A stretch of DNA of 64,000 bases from Streptomyces sp. NRRL S-337 (GTDB taxonomy: Bacteria; Actinomycetota; Actinomycetes; Streptomycetales; Streptomycetaceae), in NCBI RefSeq assembly GCF_000720175.1, contig NZ_JOIX01000020.1, positions 46,965-110,964 of the forward strand. Direction: 5' to 3'. Below are positions 37,193-46,303 of the stretch, one piece after another. Each line of letters starts with the position of its first letter. The stretch's first letter is position 1. The position numbers and the translations under genes are program-made. The notes under the pieces are model-generated. The model saw only the letters and a program-made list of their open reading frames with translations, did no database searches and was not told the origin of the DNA.

Positions 37193-38821
37193 ATGGGACA
37201 TCTGGAAGCCGGGCACCTGGAGTACTACCTGCCGGACGGGAGGGTTCTGCTGGGGGACGTGTCCTTCCGGGTGGCGGAGGGCGCCACGGTCGCGCTGGTG
37301 GGGGCCAACGGCGCGGGCAAGACGACGCTGCTGCGGCTGCTCGCCGGTGAGCTGGCGCCGCACGGCGGATCGGTGACGGTCAGCGGCGGGCTGGGCGTCA
37401 TGCCGCAGTTCGTCGGCTCGGTGCGGGACGACCGGACGGTGCGGGACCTGCTGGTGTCGGTGGCCCAGCCGCGGATCCGGGAGGCGGCAGCGGCGGTGGA
37501 CGCCGCGGAGCTGGCGCTCATGACCGAGGACGACGAGGCCGCGCAGATGGCGTACGCGCAGGCGCTCAGCGACTGGGCCGAGGCCCGGGGCTACGAGGCC
37601 GAGACGGTCTGGGACATCTGCACCACGGCGGCGCTCGGCGTCCCGTACGAGAAGGCGCAGTGGCGCCAGGCGCGCACGCTCAGCGGGGGCGAGCAGAAGC
37701 GGCTGGTGCTGGAGTCGCTGCTGCGCGGCACGGACGAGGTGCTGCTGCTGGACGAGCCGGACAACTATCTGGACGTGCCGGGCAAGCGCTGGCTGGAGGA
37801 GCAGCTGCGGCAGACCCGTAAGACGGTGCTGTTCGTCTCGCACGACCGGGAGCTGCTGGCCCGCGCCGCGGAGAAGATCGTCAGCGTCGAGCCGGGCCCG
37901 GCGGGCTCGGACGTCTGGGTGCACGGCGGCGGCTTCGACACCTACCACGAGGCGCGCCGGGAGCGTTTCGCCCGCTTCGAGGAGCTGCGGCGGCGCTGGG
38001 ACGAGAAGCACGCCCAGCTCAAGAAGCTGGTGGTCAATCTGCGGCAGGCGGCCGCGGTGAGCCATGAGATGGCCTCGCGCTACGCGGCGGCGCAGACCCG
38101 GCTGCGGAAGTTCGAGGAGGCCGGGCCGCCGCCGGAGCCACCGCGGGAGCAGGACATCACGATGCGGCTGCGCGGCGGCCGCACCGGCGTCCGGGCGGTG
38201 ACCTGCGAGAACCTGGAGCTGACCGGCCTGATGAAGCCGTTCTCGCTGGAGATCTTCTACGGCGAGCGGGTCGCGGTGCTGGGCTCCAACGGCTCCGGCA
38301 AGTCGCACTTCCTGCGCCTGCTGGCCACGGACACCGACGCCCCGGTGGCCCACACCGGCACCTGGAAACTCGGCGCCCGTGTCGTCCCCGGCCACTTCGC
38401 CCAGACCCACGCGCACCCCGAGCTGATGGGCCGCACCCTCCTCGACATCCTCTGGACCGAACACGCCAAGGACAAGGGCCAGGCGATGTCCGCGCTGCGC
38501 CGCTACGAACTGGAGAAGCAGGCCGAGCAGCCCTTCGACCGTCTCTCCGGCGGCCAGCAGGCACGCTTCCAGATCCTCCTCCTGGAGCTCTCCGGCAGCA
38601 CGGCCCTCCTCCTGGACGAGCCGACCGACAACCTGGACCTGGAGTCGGCGGAGGCGCTGCAGGAGGGCCTGGAGGCGTATGAGGGGACGGTGCTGGCGGT
38701 GACGCACGACCGGTGGTTCGCGCGCTCCTTCGACCGGTTCCTGGTGTTCGGGGCGGACGGGGTGGTGCGGGAGACGGCGGAGCCGGTGTGGGACGAGCGC
38801 CGTGTGGAACGGGAGCGGTAG
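37193..38821 (+). CDS. ABC-F family ATPase
   Basis: Soluble twin-ATPase without membrane domains; ABC-F proteins act on ribosomes (translation-factor or antibiotic-protection roles). It has 542 residues. First cassette: Walker A GANGAGKTT (37-45), signature LSGGEQKR (163-170), Walker B LLLDEPDN (D187). Second: GSNGSGKSH (364-372), LSGGQQARF (451-459), LLLDEPTDN (D475). Between them a charged helical linker of about 90 residues (ERFARFEELRRRWDEKHAQL) is of moderate length. The housekeeping location argues against a dedicated resistance gene. Predicted leaderless. Confidence 0.88.
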   Translation: MGHLEAGHLEYYLPDGRVLLGDVSFRVAEGATVALVGANGAGKTTLLRLLAGELAPHGGSVTVSGGLGVMPQFVGSVRDDRTVRDLLVSVAQPRIREAAAAVDAAELALMTEDDEAAQMAYAQALSDWAEARGYEAETVWDICTTAALGVPYEKAQWRQARTLSGGEQKRLVLESLLRGTDEVLLLDEPDNYLDVPGKRWLEEQLRQTRKTVLFVSHDRELLARAAEKIVSVEPGPAGSDVWVHGGGFDTYHEARRERFARFEELRRRWDEKHAQLKKLVVNLRQAAAVSHEMASRYAAAQTRLRKFEEAGPPPEPPREQDITMRLRGGRTGVRAVTCENLELTGLMKPFSLEIFYGERVAVLGSNGSGKSHFLRLLATDTDAPVAHTGTWKLGARVVPGHFAQTHAHPELMGRTLLDILWTEHAKDKGQAMSALRRYELEKQAEQPFDRLSGGQQARFQILLLELSGSTALLLDEPTDNLDLESAEALQEGLEAYEGTVLAVTHDRWFARSFDRFLVFGADGVVRETAEPVWDERRVERER

Positions 38822-38879
38822 CGGGCAGGCCCGGGGGAGGGGTCGGGGAGGGGCCGCGGGAGGCGGTTCGGGGGGCGTT

Positions 38880-38909
38880 TTGACCCCGCCGGGGACGGCC
38901 CGGTATTCT
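38880..38909 (+). promoter_or_regulatory. Promoter of rplM-rpsI
   Basis: TTGACC (38880-38885), 18-bp spacer, TATTCT (38904-38909). Strong match; leader about 200 nt. Confidence 0.7.
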
Positions 38910-39118
38910 GCTGGTTCGTTATGCGTATTGGCTTGCTCTATCTCACGTGAGGGGCCCTTACGCCGGTCCACCGGACCGATCACCAGCGGCAGACGATCGG
39001 GTTGCGTCACCCGTAGTGCCGCCCTGCTGCGTGAACGATCGTGGTGACCAGTACAGGACCCACCCCCGAGTCCTCACGGCCCGGGGGTCCCATCACTGAA
39101 GAAGCGAAGGCTACGACC
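38910..39118 (+). promoter_or_regulatory. rplM leader
   Basis: About 200 nt of untranslated leader with hairpins CGGTCC/GGACCG (38964-38978) and CCGATC/GATCGG (38976-39000 region). Long leaders before rplM bind L13 in other bacteria; no direct match was attempted here. Confidence 0.4.
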
Positions 39119-39562
39119 GTGCGTACGTTCAGCCCCAAGCCCGGCGATGTCCAGCGCCAGTGGCACATCATTGACGCGCAGGACGTTGTCCTGGGCCGTC
39201 TGGCCAGCCAGGCCGCGTCCCTCCTGCGGGGTAAGCACAAGCCGGTGTATGCACCGCACGTTGACACCGGTGACTTCGTCATCATCATCAACGCCGACAA
39301 GGTGCACCTGTCCGGCAACAAGAAGACCCAGAAGATGGCCTACCGTCACTCCGGCTTCCCGGGTGGTCTGCGCTCCGTCCGTTACGACGAGCTGCTCTCC
39401 AAGAACCCCGAGAAGGCCGTCGAGAAGGCCATCAAGGGCATGCTCCCCAAGAACACCCTCGGCCGTCAGATGCTCTCGAAGCTGAAGGTCTACGCGGGTG
39501 CCGAGCACCCGCACGCTGCGCAGCAGCCGGTGCCGTTCGAGATCACCCAGGTCGCGCAGTAA
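39119..39562 (+). CDS. rplM: 50S ribosomal protein L13
   Basis: Early assembly protein of the 50S. It is 147 residues from GTG 39119 ([20 protein letters not shown]); GAAGCGAAGG is the Shine-Dalgarno, and an upstream in-frame extension is not conserved. Contains [20 protein letters not shown] and the C-terminal [13 protein letters not shown]. Forms an operon with rpsI, 43 nt downstream. Confidence 0.97.
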   Translation: MRTFSPKPGDVQRQWHIIDAQDVVLGRLASQAASLLRGKHKPVYAPHVDTGDFVIIINADKVHLSGNKKTQKMAYRHSGFPGGLRSVRYDELLSKNPEKAVEKAIKGMLPKNTLGRQMLSKLKVYAGAEHPHAAQQPVPFEITQVAQ

Positions 39563-39605
39563 GTCCGGCCACCCCCTAAGACACAGAGAGAATCTGAGGA
39601 GCATC

Positions 39606-40115
39606 GTGGCTGAGACCACCCCCGAGACCCCGCTGGACGAGGTCGAGGTCGAGGAGTACACCACCGAGACCGAGGTCGTGGAGTCGGAGTACACCTCCGA
39701 GTCCCTCGCGTCCCGCTTCGGCGACCCGCAGCCGGCCGCCGGCCTGGGCCGCCGCAAGAACGCCATCGCCCGCGTCCGGATCGTTCCGGGCACCGGCCAG
39801 TGGAAGATCAACGGCCGCACCCTTGAGGGCTACTTCCCCAACAAGGTGCACCAGCAGGAAGTCAACGAGCCCTTCAAGGTGCTCGAGCTCGACAACCGCT
39901 ACGACGTCATCGCCCGCATCTCCGGCGGCGGCATCTCCGGCCAGGCCGGTGCGCTGCGCCTGGGCGTGGCCCGTGCGCTGAACGAGGCGGACATCGAGAA
40001 CAACCGCCCCGCGCTGAAGAAGGCCGGGTTCCTCAAGCGTGACGACCGTGCGGTCGAGCGCAAGAAGGCCGGTCTGAAGAAGGCCCGCAAGGCGCCGCAG
40101 TACAGCAAGCGCTAA
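39606..40115 (+). CDS. rpsI: 30S ribosomal protein S9
   Basis: Its C-terminal arginine touches the P-site tRNA. It has 169 residues from GTG 39606, with TGAGGAG upstream. The first ~45 residues form an acidic Glu/Thr-rich extension characteristic of actinobacteria; the core starts at [16 protein letters not shown] and ends RKAPQYSKR. Confidence 0.97.
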   Translation: MAETTPETPLDEVEVEEYTTETEVVESEYTSESLASRFGDPQPAAGLGRRKNAIARVRIVPGTGQWKINGRTLEGYFPNKVHQQEVNEPFKVLELDNRYDVIARISGGGISGQAGALRLGVARALNEADIENNRPALKKAGFLKRDDRAVERKKAGLKKARKAPQYSKR

Positions 40116-40145
40116 TCACGCGCTGCAGCATGCAGCTCGTGGCGT

Positions 40146-40180
40146 ACGCCCCGGTGGCACTTCCCGTGCTGCCGGGGCGT
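40146..40180 (+). terminator. Terminator of rplM-rpsI
   Basis: ACGCCCCGG (40146-40154) pairs with CCGGGGCGT (40172-40180); inside, GCAC/GTGC extends the stem after a 2-nt mismatch. Confidence 0.7.
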
Positions 40181-40212
40181 TCGGCTATCCGGGACCGGGC
40201 GGCGTAGATCCC

Positions 40213-40236
40213 CGTCCAGGGGCGTATACCTGGACG
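40213..40236. promoter_or_regulatory. Dyad upstream of glmM
   Basis: CGTCCAGG and CCTGGACG, perfect 8-bp arms around GGCGTATA, 39 bp before the glmM start. TATACC (40225-40230) inside it could be a -10 but lacks a -35. Possible operator or RNA hairpin. Confidence 0.4.
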
Positions 40237-40275
40237 TGACGCTCTGGTCCAAGCTCAGAAACTCGGAGGACACCA

Positions 40276-41634
40276 GTGGGACGACTCTTCGGCACGGACG
40301 GTGTGCGCGGCGTCGCCAATGCGGACCTGACGGCGGAGCTGGCGCTCGGTCTCTCGGTCGCTGCGGCGCATGTGCTTGCGGAGGCAGGCACATTCGAGGG
40401 TCACCGGCCGGTGGCCGTGGTCGGGCGGGATCCGAGGGCGTCGGGGGAGTTCCTGGAGGCGGCGGTGGTGGCCGGGCTGGCCAGCGCCGGAGTGGACGTG
40501 CTGCGGGTGGGCGTGCTGCCGACCCCGGCGGTGGCGTACCTGACCGGCTCGCTGGGCGCGGACCTGGGCGTGATGCTCTCCGCCAGCCACAACCCGATGC
40601 CCGACAACGGCATCAAGTTCTTCGCGCGCGGCGGCCACAAGCTCGCCGACGAGCTGGAGGACCGGATCGAGGAGACGTACCGCGCGCACAGCTCCGGCGA
40701 GCCGTGGGAGCGGCCGACCGGCGGCGGCGTGGGCCGGGTCACCGTCTACGACGCGGGCTTCGACAACTACGTCGCGCACCTGGTCGGTGTCCTGCCGAAC
40801 CGCCTGGACGGGCTGAAGGTCGTCATCGACGGTGCGCACGGCGCGGCGGCGCGGGTCTCGCCCGAGGCGTTCGCCCGGGCCGGCGCCGAGGTCGTCACCC
40901 TCGGCACCGACCCCGACGGCCTGAACATCAACGACGGCTGCGGCTCCACCCACCTCGCGCTGCTGCGCGCGGCCGTCGTCGAGCACGGCGCGGACCTCGG
41001 TGTCGCCCACGACGGGGACGCGGACCGCTGCCTGGCCGTGGACCGCGAGGGCAACGAGGTCGACGGGGACCAGATCCTGGCCGTGCTGGCGCTCGGCATG
41101 CGGGAGGCCGGGACGCTGCGGAAGAACACCGTGGTCGCCACCGTCATGTCCAACCTGGGCTTCAAGCTGGCCATGGAGCGCGAGGGCATCGACCTCGTGC
41201 AGACCGGGGTCGGCGACCGGTACGTCCTGGAGGAGATGAAGGCGCACGGCTTCGCGCTGGGCGGCGAGCAGTCCGGGCACGTCATCGTGCTGGACCACGC
41301 CACCACCGGCGACGGCACGCTGACCGGGCTGATGCTGGCCGCCCGGGTCGCGGCGACCGGCCGTCCGCTCGGGGACCTGGCGGGCGTCATGGAGCGGCTG
41401 CCGCAGGTCCTGGTCAACGTCCCCGACGTCGACAGGTCGCGGGTGGCCACCTCGCCCGAGCTGACCCAGGCGGTCGCCGAGGCGGAGCGGGAGCTCGGCA
41501 GCACCGGGCGGGTGCTGCTGCGGCCGTCCGGCACCGAGCCGCTGGTCCGGGTGATGGTGGAGGCCGCCGACGAGGAGCAGGCGCGGGCGGTGGCCGGCCG
41601 GCTCGCGGACGTGGTCAAGTCCGCGCTGGGATAA
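40276..41634 (+). CDS. glmM: Phosphoglucosamine mutase
   Basis: Converts glucosamine-6-phosphate to glucosamine-1-phosphate on the way to UDP-GlcNAc and peptidoglycan. It has 452 residues from GTG 40276 with CGGAGGA upstream. The phosphoserine is S104 in [12 protein letters not shown]; the magnesium loop is DGDADR (246-251); the C-terminal phosphate-binding loop reads [14 protein letters not shown]. glmS, the preceding enzyme of the pathway, lies 2.4 kb downstream. Confidence 0.97.
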   Translation: MGRLFGTDGVRGVANADLTAELALGLSVAAAHVLAEAGTFEGHRPVAVVGRDPRASGEFLEAAVVAGLASAGVDVLRVGVLPTPAVAYLTGSLGADLGVMLSASHNPMPDNGIKFFARGGHKLADELEDRIEETYRAHSSGEPWERPTGGGVGRVTVYDAGFDNYVAHLVGVLPNRLDGLKVVIDGAHGAAARVSPEAFARAGAEVVTLGTDPDGLNINDGCGSTHLALLRAAVVEHGADLGVAHDGDADRCLAVDREGNEVDGDQILAVLALGMREAGTLRKNTVVATVMSNLGFKLAMEREGIDLVQTGVGDRYVLEEMKAHGFALGGEQSGHVIVLDHATTGDGTLTGLMLAARVAATGRPLGDLAGVMERLPQVLVNVPDVDRSRVATSPELTQAVAEAERELGSTGRVLLRPSGTEPLVRVMVEAADEEQARAVAGRLADVVKSALG

Positions 41635-41641
41635 GGCACTT

Positions 41642-41693
41642 GGGCCCCGCTCGCCGGGCGCGCCGTCAGTGGCGCAGCCGGCGGGCGGGGCCC
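41642..41693. terminator. Shared terminator of glmM and the DUF389 gene
   Basis: 16-bp stem GGGCCCCGCTCGCCGG (41642-41657) with CCGGCGGGCGGGGCCC (41678-41693), one G-T pair. It overlaps the end of the minus-strand gene, so it can stop transcription in both directions. Confidence 0.75.
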
Positions 41694-42613
41694 GTGTCGT
41701 GCCGGGCCCACAGCAGCTTCTGGGCGAGGAGGGTCAGGGTGCCGGCCACGATGATGCCCGCCAGGTTCAGCAGCAGCTGCTCCATGGAGTGCCAGGCCTG
41801 GCCGTACGCCCCGTAGGCGAGCGCGACCGCGGCGTTGGCGGCGGCCGGGACGGTCGTCACGGAGATCGCCACTCCTACGAGGGCGCCCGATTTCGCGGAC
41901 GTCAGGGAGAGCACCCCGGCGATCCCGGCCAGCACGGCGACGACGAACGAGAACCAGTCCGGCCGGTAGATGAAGTTCGTGTTGGGCCGCTCCGCCGCCA
42001 GCGCCCCGGCGTGGAACAGGCCCATCGCGTCCATGAAGAGGCTGAAGCCCACCGTCAGCACCATGGCCGCGGCGAAGCCCACGACCAGCGCCGTCACCGA
42101 GCGCCAGGCCAGCCGCGGCGCCCGCTGCACCAGCGCGGTGCAGATACCGGCCAGCGGGCCGAACTCCGGGCCCACCGCCATCGCGCCGACGATCAGGATC
42201 GCGTTGTCGAGGACCACACCGCAGGCCGCGATCATCGTGGCGACCGTCAGGAACGCCAGGTAGGTGGCGGAGAGCGTGGACTCCTCGTGGGTGGCGTCGG
42301 TCAGCGACTCCCACAGCACCGCGTCGGCCCCCTCGCCGGGCGCCTCCTCCTCGGCCCGTTCGGCCCGTACGGACAGCGACAGGTCGATGTTCTCGATCGC
42401 GATCGAGCCGTCCTTGTGCAGGCCCAGCGCCCGCAGCCCGGCCAGCAGCCCGTCGGCGGCCTCCCGGGCGACGTCGCACAGCACCACGTCGCCCCGCGGG
42501 TCCCGGGCGGCCCCGGCCAGCACCGCCACATGGGCCGTACCGACCGTCGTCTCCAGCAGCTCCAGGGCCGCGTCGGTACGGTCCGCCGGCACGATCAGTC
42601 GCAGATGCAGCAC
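41666..42613 (-). CDS. DUF389 membrane protein
   Basis: 315 residues. Soluble N-terminal part (about 1-105, MLHLRLIVPADRTDAALELL), then DUF389 (about 115-270) with the LDNAILIVGAMAVGPEFGPLAG signature and at least five membrane helices. Family function is unknown; members are predicted integral membrane proteins. It begins 16 nt after coaA on the same strand and is probably co-transcribed with it. Confidence 0.85.
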   Translation of the reverse strand: MLHLRLIVPADRTDAALELLETTVGTAHVAVLAGAARDPRGDVVLCDVAREAADGLLAGLRALGLHKDGSIAIENIDLSLSVRAERAEEEAPGEGADAVLWESLTDATHEESTLSATYLAFLTVATMIAACGVVLDNAILIVGAMAVGPEFGPLAGICTALVQRAPRLAWRSVTALVVGFAAAMVLTVGFSLFMDAMGLFHAGALAAERPNTNFIYRPDWFSFVVAVLAGIAGVLSLTSAKSGALVGVAISVTTVPAAANAAVALAYGAYGQAWHSMEQLLLNLAGIIVAGTLTLLAQKLLWARHDTGPARRLRH

Positions 42614-42629
42614 GGTCCGCGCACCCCTC

Positions 42630-43619
42630 CTAGAGCTTGCGCAGCGACAGCCGCTGCACCTTGTGGTCCGGACCCTTGCGCAGCACCAGGCTGGCGCGGC
42701 CGCGAGTGGGGGCCACGTTCTGCTGCAGGTTGGGCTTGTTGATGGTGCGCCACATCATGCGGGCGTAGTCGAGGGCCTCCTCCTCGGAGACCTGGGTGTA
42801 CTTGCGGAAGTACGAGAACGGGTTCTGGAAGGCGGTCTCGCGCAGTTTGCGGAACCGGCCGAGGTACCACTGCTCGATGTCCTCGGTGCGGGCATCGACG
42901 TAGACGGAGAAGTCGAAGAAGTCGGCCAGACCGAGACGGGTGCGTCCGTCCTTGCCGGGCAGCGCCGGCTGCAGGACGTTGAGTCCCTCGACGATGAGGA
43001 TGTCGGGGCGGTGCACGGTGAGCCGCTCGCCGGGCACGATGTCGTAGATCAGGTGCGAGTAGACCGGCGCGGAGACCTCCGCCTTGCCGGACTTCACGTC
43101 CGCGACGAAACGGGTCAGTGCGCGGCGGTCGTAGGACTCCGGGAAGCCCTTGCGGGACATCAGGCCGCGCCGGTGCAGCTCGGCGTTGGGGAACAGGAAC
43201 CCGTCGGTGGTGACCAGCTCGACGCGCGGGTGCTCCGGCCAGCGGGCGAGCAGCGCCTGCAGCAGCCGGGCGGTGGTCGACTTGCCGACCGCGACGCTGC
43301 CGGCGACCCCTATGACGAACGGGGTGCCGGGCTGCGAGCCGTGGCCGTCGCCGGCGTCGCCCAGGAATGTGTTCAGCGCGCCGCGCAGATTGCTGGTCGC
43401 GCCGACGTAGAGGTTCAGCAGCCGGGACAGCGGGAGGTAGACGTCGCGGACCTCGTCCAGGTCGATGACGTCGCCCAGGCCGCGCAGCCGCTCCACCTCT
43501 TCGGCGGTCAGCGGCAGCGGAGTCTTCTCCCTGAGGGCGCTCCACTGGGCGCGCGTCAGATCGACGTAGGGGGAGCTGTCGGCGCGGCGGCGCGCGGGCG
43601 GATCGGTCGTCAGGGGCAC
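42630..43619 (-). CDS. coaA: Pantothenate kinase, type I
   Basis: First step of coenzyme A synthesis, phosphorylating pantothenate. It has 329 residues from GTG 43619. P-loop [12 protein letters not shown] (104-115); [12 protein letters not shown] and [20 protein letters not shown] are family motifs; C-terminus [10 protein letters not shown] choose this start because CACAAT ends 6 nt before it on the minus strand and there is no Shine-Dalgarno (leaderless); ATG 43667 and GTG 43643 are in-frame alternatives adding 16 or 8 residues. Confidence 0.93.
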   Translation of the reverse strand: MPLTTDPPARRRADSSPYVDLTRAQWSALREKTPLPLTAEEVERLRGLGDVIDLDEVRDVYLPLSRLLNLYVGATSNLRGALNTFLGDAGDGHGSQPGTPFVIGVAGSVAVGKSTTARLLQALLARWPEHPRVELVTTDGFLFPNAELHRRGLMSRKGFPESYDRRALTRFVADVKSGKAEVSAPVYSHLIYDIVPGERLTVHRPDILIVEGLNVLQPALPGKDGRTRLGLADFFDFSVYVDARTEDIEQWYLGRFRKLRETAFQNPFSYFRKYTQVSEEEALDYARMMWRTINKPNLQQNVAPTRGRASLVLRKGPDHKVQRLSLRKL

Positions 43620-43792
43620 GCGCCCATTGTGCGCAGCCGTCACACGCCGTTCATGCCGGGGTGTCATACGCCACCCCGGCCCGGCGTGTGGCCTTCGCCA
43701 CCTGCACCTCTGTACCGGACGGATGCGGCCCGGTACGGTCGGCGCGGGGGCGGCCCGCAATCCGGGCCGCGAAGAAGACACAGGGGGTGGCT
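43620..43792. promoter_or_regulatory. Divergent intergenic region coaA / small gene
   Basis: Contains the coaA -10 (CACAAT, minus strand 43631-43626) and, on the plus side, two inverted repeats: GTACCGG/CCGGTAC near 43713-43737, and GCGGCCCG/CGGGCCGC (43750-43770) closing a CAATC loop, 23 nt before the small gene. Confidence 0.45.
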
Positions 43793-44056
43793 GTGCGCAC
43801 GCGCAAGCCAGCACTGCCGGGACTGCGGTACCGGCGCAGGAAGAACGGACCGGACGGCACGGCGACGGACCTCTTCGTCGCCCGGGTGCACGCCGAACTC
43901 GCCGAGGAACTCCCCGACGAGGACCTGGGCGAGGACCTCGCCGACTTCCTGGAACGGTACGAGCCGGCCGGCGGACCCGGAGCCGACACGGAGGCCGACG
44001 AGGAGTTCCTGGAGACGGTGCGGGAGGCGCACCACCGGATAGCGCGCGGGTATTGA
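43793..44056 (+). CDS. Small acidic hypothetical protein
   Basis: 87 residues from GTG 43793 (GGGGGTGG upstream). Basic N-terminus ([19 protein letters not shown]) followed by a very acidic part ([35 protein letters not shown]). No cysteines, no membrane segment. Found beside glmS; I know no function. An in-frame GTG two codons earlier is also possible. Confidence 0.6.
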   Translation: MRTRKPALPGLRYRRRKNGPDGTATDLFVARVHAELAEELPDEDLGEDLADFLERYEPAGGPGADTEADEEFLETVREAHHRIARGY

Positions 44057-44068
44057 GGGGCCGCGTCG

Positions 44069-44074
44069 TAGGCT
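44069..44074 (+). promoter_or_regulatory. -10 of leaderless glmS
   Basis: TAGGCT ends 6 nt before the glmS ATG; no Shine-Dalgarno lies in between (GCCCCC). Confidence 0.5.
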
Positions 44075-44080
44075 GCCCCC

Positions 44081-45928
44081 ATGTGCGGAATCGTGGGTTA
44101 TGTGGGCGGGCAGAGCGCCCTGGACGTCGTCCTGGCCGGGCTGAAGCGGCTGGAGTACCGCGGCTACGACTCGGCGGGCGTCGCCGTGCTGGCCGACGGC
44201 GGGCTGGCCGCGGCGAAGAAGGCCGGCAAACTCGCCAACCTGGACAAGGAGCTGGCGGACCGTCCGCTGCCGGCCGGCTCCACCGCCATCGGGCACACCC
44301 GGTGGGCCACCCACGGCGGGCCCACCGACGAGAACGCCCACCCGCACCTGGACAACGCCGGTCGGGTCTCGGTGGTGCACAACGGCATCATCGAGAACTT
44401 CGCCGCGCTGCGCACCGAACTCGCCGAGCGGGGCCACACCTTGACGTCCGAGACGGACACCGAGGTCGTGGCGCATCTGCTCGCCGAGTGCTACTCCTCC
44501 TGCGGTGAGCTGGCCGAGGCGATGCGGCAGGTGTGCCGGCGGCTGGAGGGCGCGTTCACGCTGGTCGCGGTGCACGCCGACGAGCCCGACGTGGTCGTCG
44601 GCGCGCGCCGCAACTCCCCGCTGGTGGTGGGCGTCGGCGATGGCGAGGCCTTCCTGGCCTCGGACGTCGCGGCGTTCATCGCGCACACCCGCGAGGCGAT
44701 CGAGCTGGGCCAGGACCAGGTCGTCGAGGCCCGCCGGGACGGGGTGACGGTCACCGACTTCGACGGTGCGCCCGCGGACGTCCGCGAGTACCACGTCGAC
44801 TGGGACGCCTCGGCCGCCGAGAAGGGCGGCTACGACTACTTCATGCTCAAGGAGATCGCCGAGCAGCCCAAGGCCGTCGCGGACACCCTGCTGGGCCGGA
44901 TCGACGGTTCGGGGGTGCTGTCCCTGGACGAGGTGCGGATCCCGCCGGAGGTGCTGCGCGAGGTCGACAAGGTCGTCATCGTGGCGTGCGGGACGGCGTA
45001 CCACGCCGGCATGATCGCCAAGTACGCGATCGAGCACTGGACCCGCATCCCCTGCGAGACCGAGCTGGCCAGCGAGTTCCGCTACCGCGACCCGATCCTG
45101 GACCGGCGCACGCTGGTGATCGCGATCAGTCAGTCCGGCGAGACCATGGACACCCTGATGGCCCTCCGGCACGCCCGCGAACAGGGCGCGAAGGTGCTCG
45201 CCATCTGCAACACCAACGGCTCGACGATCCCCCGCGAGTCGGACGCGGTGCTCTACACGCACGCCGGCCCCGAGGTCGCGGTGGCGTCCACGAAGGCGTT
45301 CCTGACCCAGCTGGTCGCCTGCTACCTGGTCGCGCTGTACGTCGCGCAGGTACGGGGCACGAAATGGGGCGACGAGATCCGGGCGGTGGTGCGCGAACTG
45401 GCCGCCATCGGCACCCAGGTCGATCAGGTGCTCGGCACGATGGAGCCGGTGCGGGAGCTGGCCCGCAGCCTCGCCGACAAGAACACCGTGCTGTTCCTCG
45501 GCCGGCATGTCGGCTACCCGGTGGCGCTGGAGGGCGCGCTCAAGCTCAAGGAGCTGGCGTACATGCACGCCGAGGGGTTCGCAGCCGGTGAGCTCAAGCA
45601 CGGCCCGATCGCGCTGATCGAGGACGATCTGCCGGTCGTCGTCGTGGTCCCGTCGCCGCGCGGCCGGTCCGTGCTGCACGACAAGATCGTCTCCAACATC
45701 CAGGAGATCCGGGCCCGCGGCGCCCGCACGATCGTGATCGCCGAGGAGGGCGACGAGGCCGTGGTGCCCTACGCCGACCACCTCGTGCGCATCCCGCACA
45801 CACCGGTGCTGCTGCAGCCGCTGGTCTCCACCGTCCCGCTGCAGGTCTTCGCCTGCGAGCTCGCCACCGCCCGCGGCAACGAGGTCGACCAGCCGCGCAA
45901 CCTCGCCAAGTCGGTGACGGTGGAGTGA
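44081..45928 (+). CDS. glmS: Glutamine-fructose-6-phosphate aminotransferase
   Basis: Makes glucosamine-6-phosphate from fructose-6-phosphate and glutamine, entry to amino-sugar and cell-wall synthesis. It has 615 residues. The glutaminase nucleophile is C2 ([10 protein letters not shown]). Two SIS sugar-isomerase domains follow (about 280-420 and 455-595), with [10 protein letters not shown] and the C-terminal [13 protein letters not shown] typical of GlmS. No glmS ribozyme: only 24 nt separate it from the upstream stop. TGA overlaps the acpS GTG (GTGA). Confidence 0.97.
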   Translation: MCGIVGYVGGQSALDVVLAGLKRLEYRGYDSAGVAVLADGGLAAAKKAGKLANLDKELADRPLPAGSTAIGHTRWATHGGPTDENAHPHLDNAGRVSVVHNGIIENFAALRTELAERGHTLTSETDTEVVAHLLAECYSSCGELAEAMRQVCRRLEGAFTLVAVHADEPDVVVGARRNSPLVVGVGDGEAFLASDVAAFIAHTREAIELGQDQVVEARRDGVTVTDFDGAPADVREYHVDWDASAAEKGGYDYFMLKEIAEQPKAVADTLLGRIDGSGVLSLDEVRIPPEVLREVDKVVIVACGTAYHAGMIAKYAIEHWTRIPCETELASEFRYRDPILDRRTLVIAISQSGETMDTLMALRHAREQGAKVLAICNTNGSTIPRESDAVLYTHAGPEVAVASTKAFLTQLVACYLVALYVAQVRGTKWGDEIRAVVRELAAIGTQVDQVLGTMEPVRELARSLADKNTVLFLGRHVGYPVALEGALKLKELAYMHAEGFAAGELKHGPIALIEDDLPVVVVVPSPRGRSVLHDKIVSNIQEIRARGARTIVIAEEGDEAVVPYADHLVRIPHTPVLLQPLVSTVPLQVFACELATARGNEVDQPRNLAKSVTVE

Positions 45929-46293
45929 TCATCGGGGTGGGCATCGACGTCGCCGAGATCGACCGGTTCGCCGCGGCGCTGGACCGCACGCCCGAGCTGG
46001 CCGACCGGCTGTTCGTCGCGTCGGAACTGCTGCTGCCGAGCGGGGAGCGGCGCGGCACGGCGTCGCTCGCGGCCCGGTTCGCCGCCAAGGAGGCGGTGGC
46101 CAAGGCGCTGGGCGCGCCGGCCGGGCTGCACTGGACCGACGCCGAGGTGTACGTCGAGGACAGCGGGCGGCCCCGGCTGCGGGTGCGCGGCACGGTCGAG
46201 GCGTGCGCGGCCCGGCTCGGCGTGCGGTCGTGGCACCTCTCGCTGAGCCATGACGCGGGGGTCGCTTCGGCCGTGGTGATCGCCGAGGGGTGA
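45925..46293 (+). CDS. acpS: Holo-[acyl-carrier-protein] synthase
   Basis: Transfers 4-phosphopantetheine from CoA to acyl carrier proteins. It has 122 residues from GTG 45925, overlapping glmS by 4 nt. Magnesium-binding [10 protein letters not shown] (D8) and [13 protein letters not shown] (E56) are present, along with [16 protein letters not shown]. This is the short AcpS class, distinct from Sfp-type transferases. Confidence 0.95.
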   Translation: MIIGVGIDVAEIDRFAAALDRTPELADRLFVASELLLPSGERRGTASLAARFAAKEAVAKALGAPAGLHWTDAEVYVEDSGRPRLRVRGTVEACAARLGVRSWHLSLSHDAGVASAVVIAEG

Positions 46294-46303
46294 CACTGGG
46301 GCC

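Noticed and set aside
37193..38821. Antibiotic-resistance ABC-F for a nearby biosynthetic cluster
   Set aside because: No biosynthetic genes occur in the window and the gene sits among conserved housekeeping genes.
44057..44080. glmS ribozyme
   Set aside because: Only 24 nt separate the previous stop from glmS, far too short for the ribozyme.
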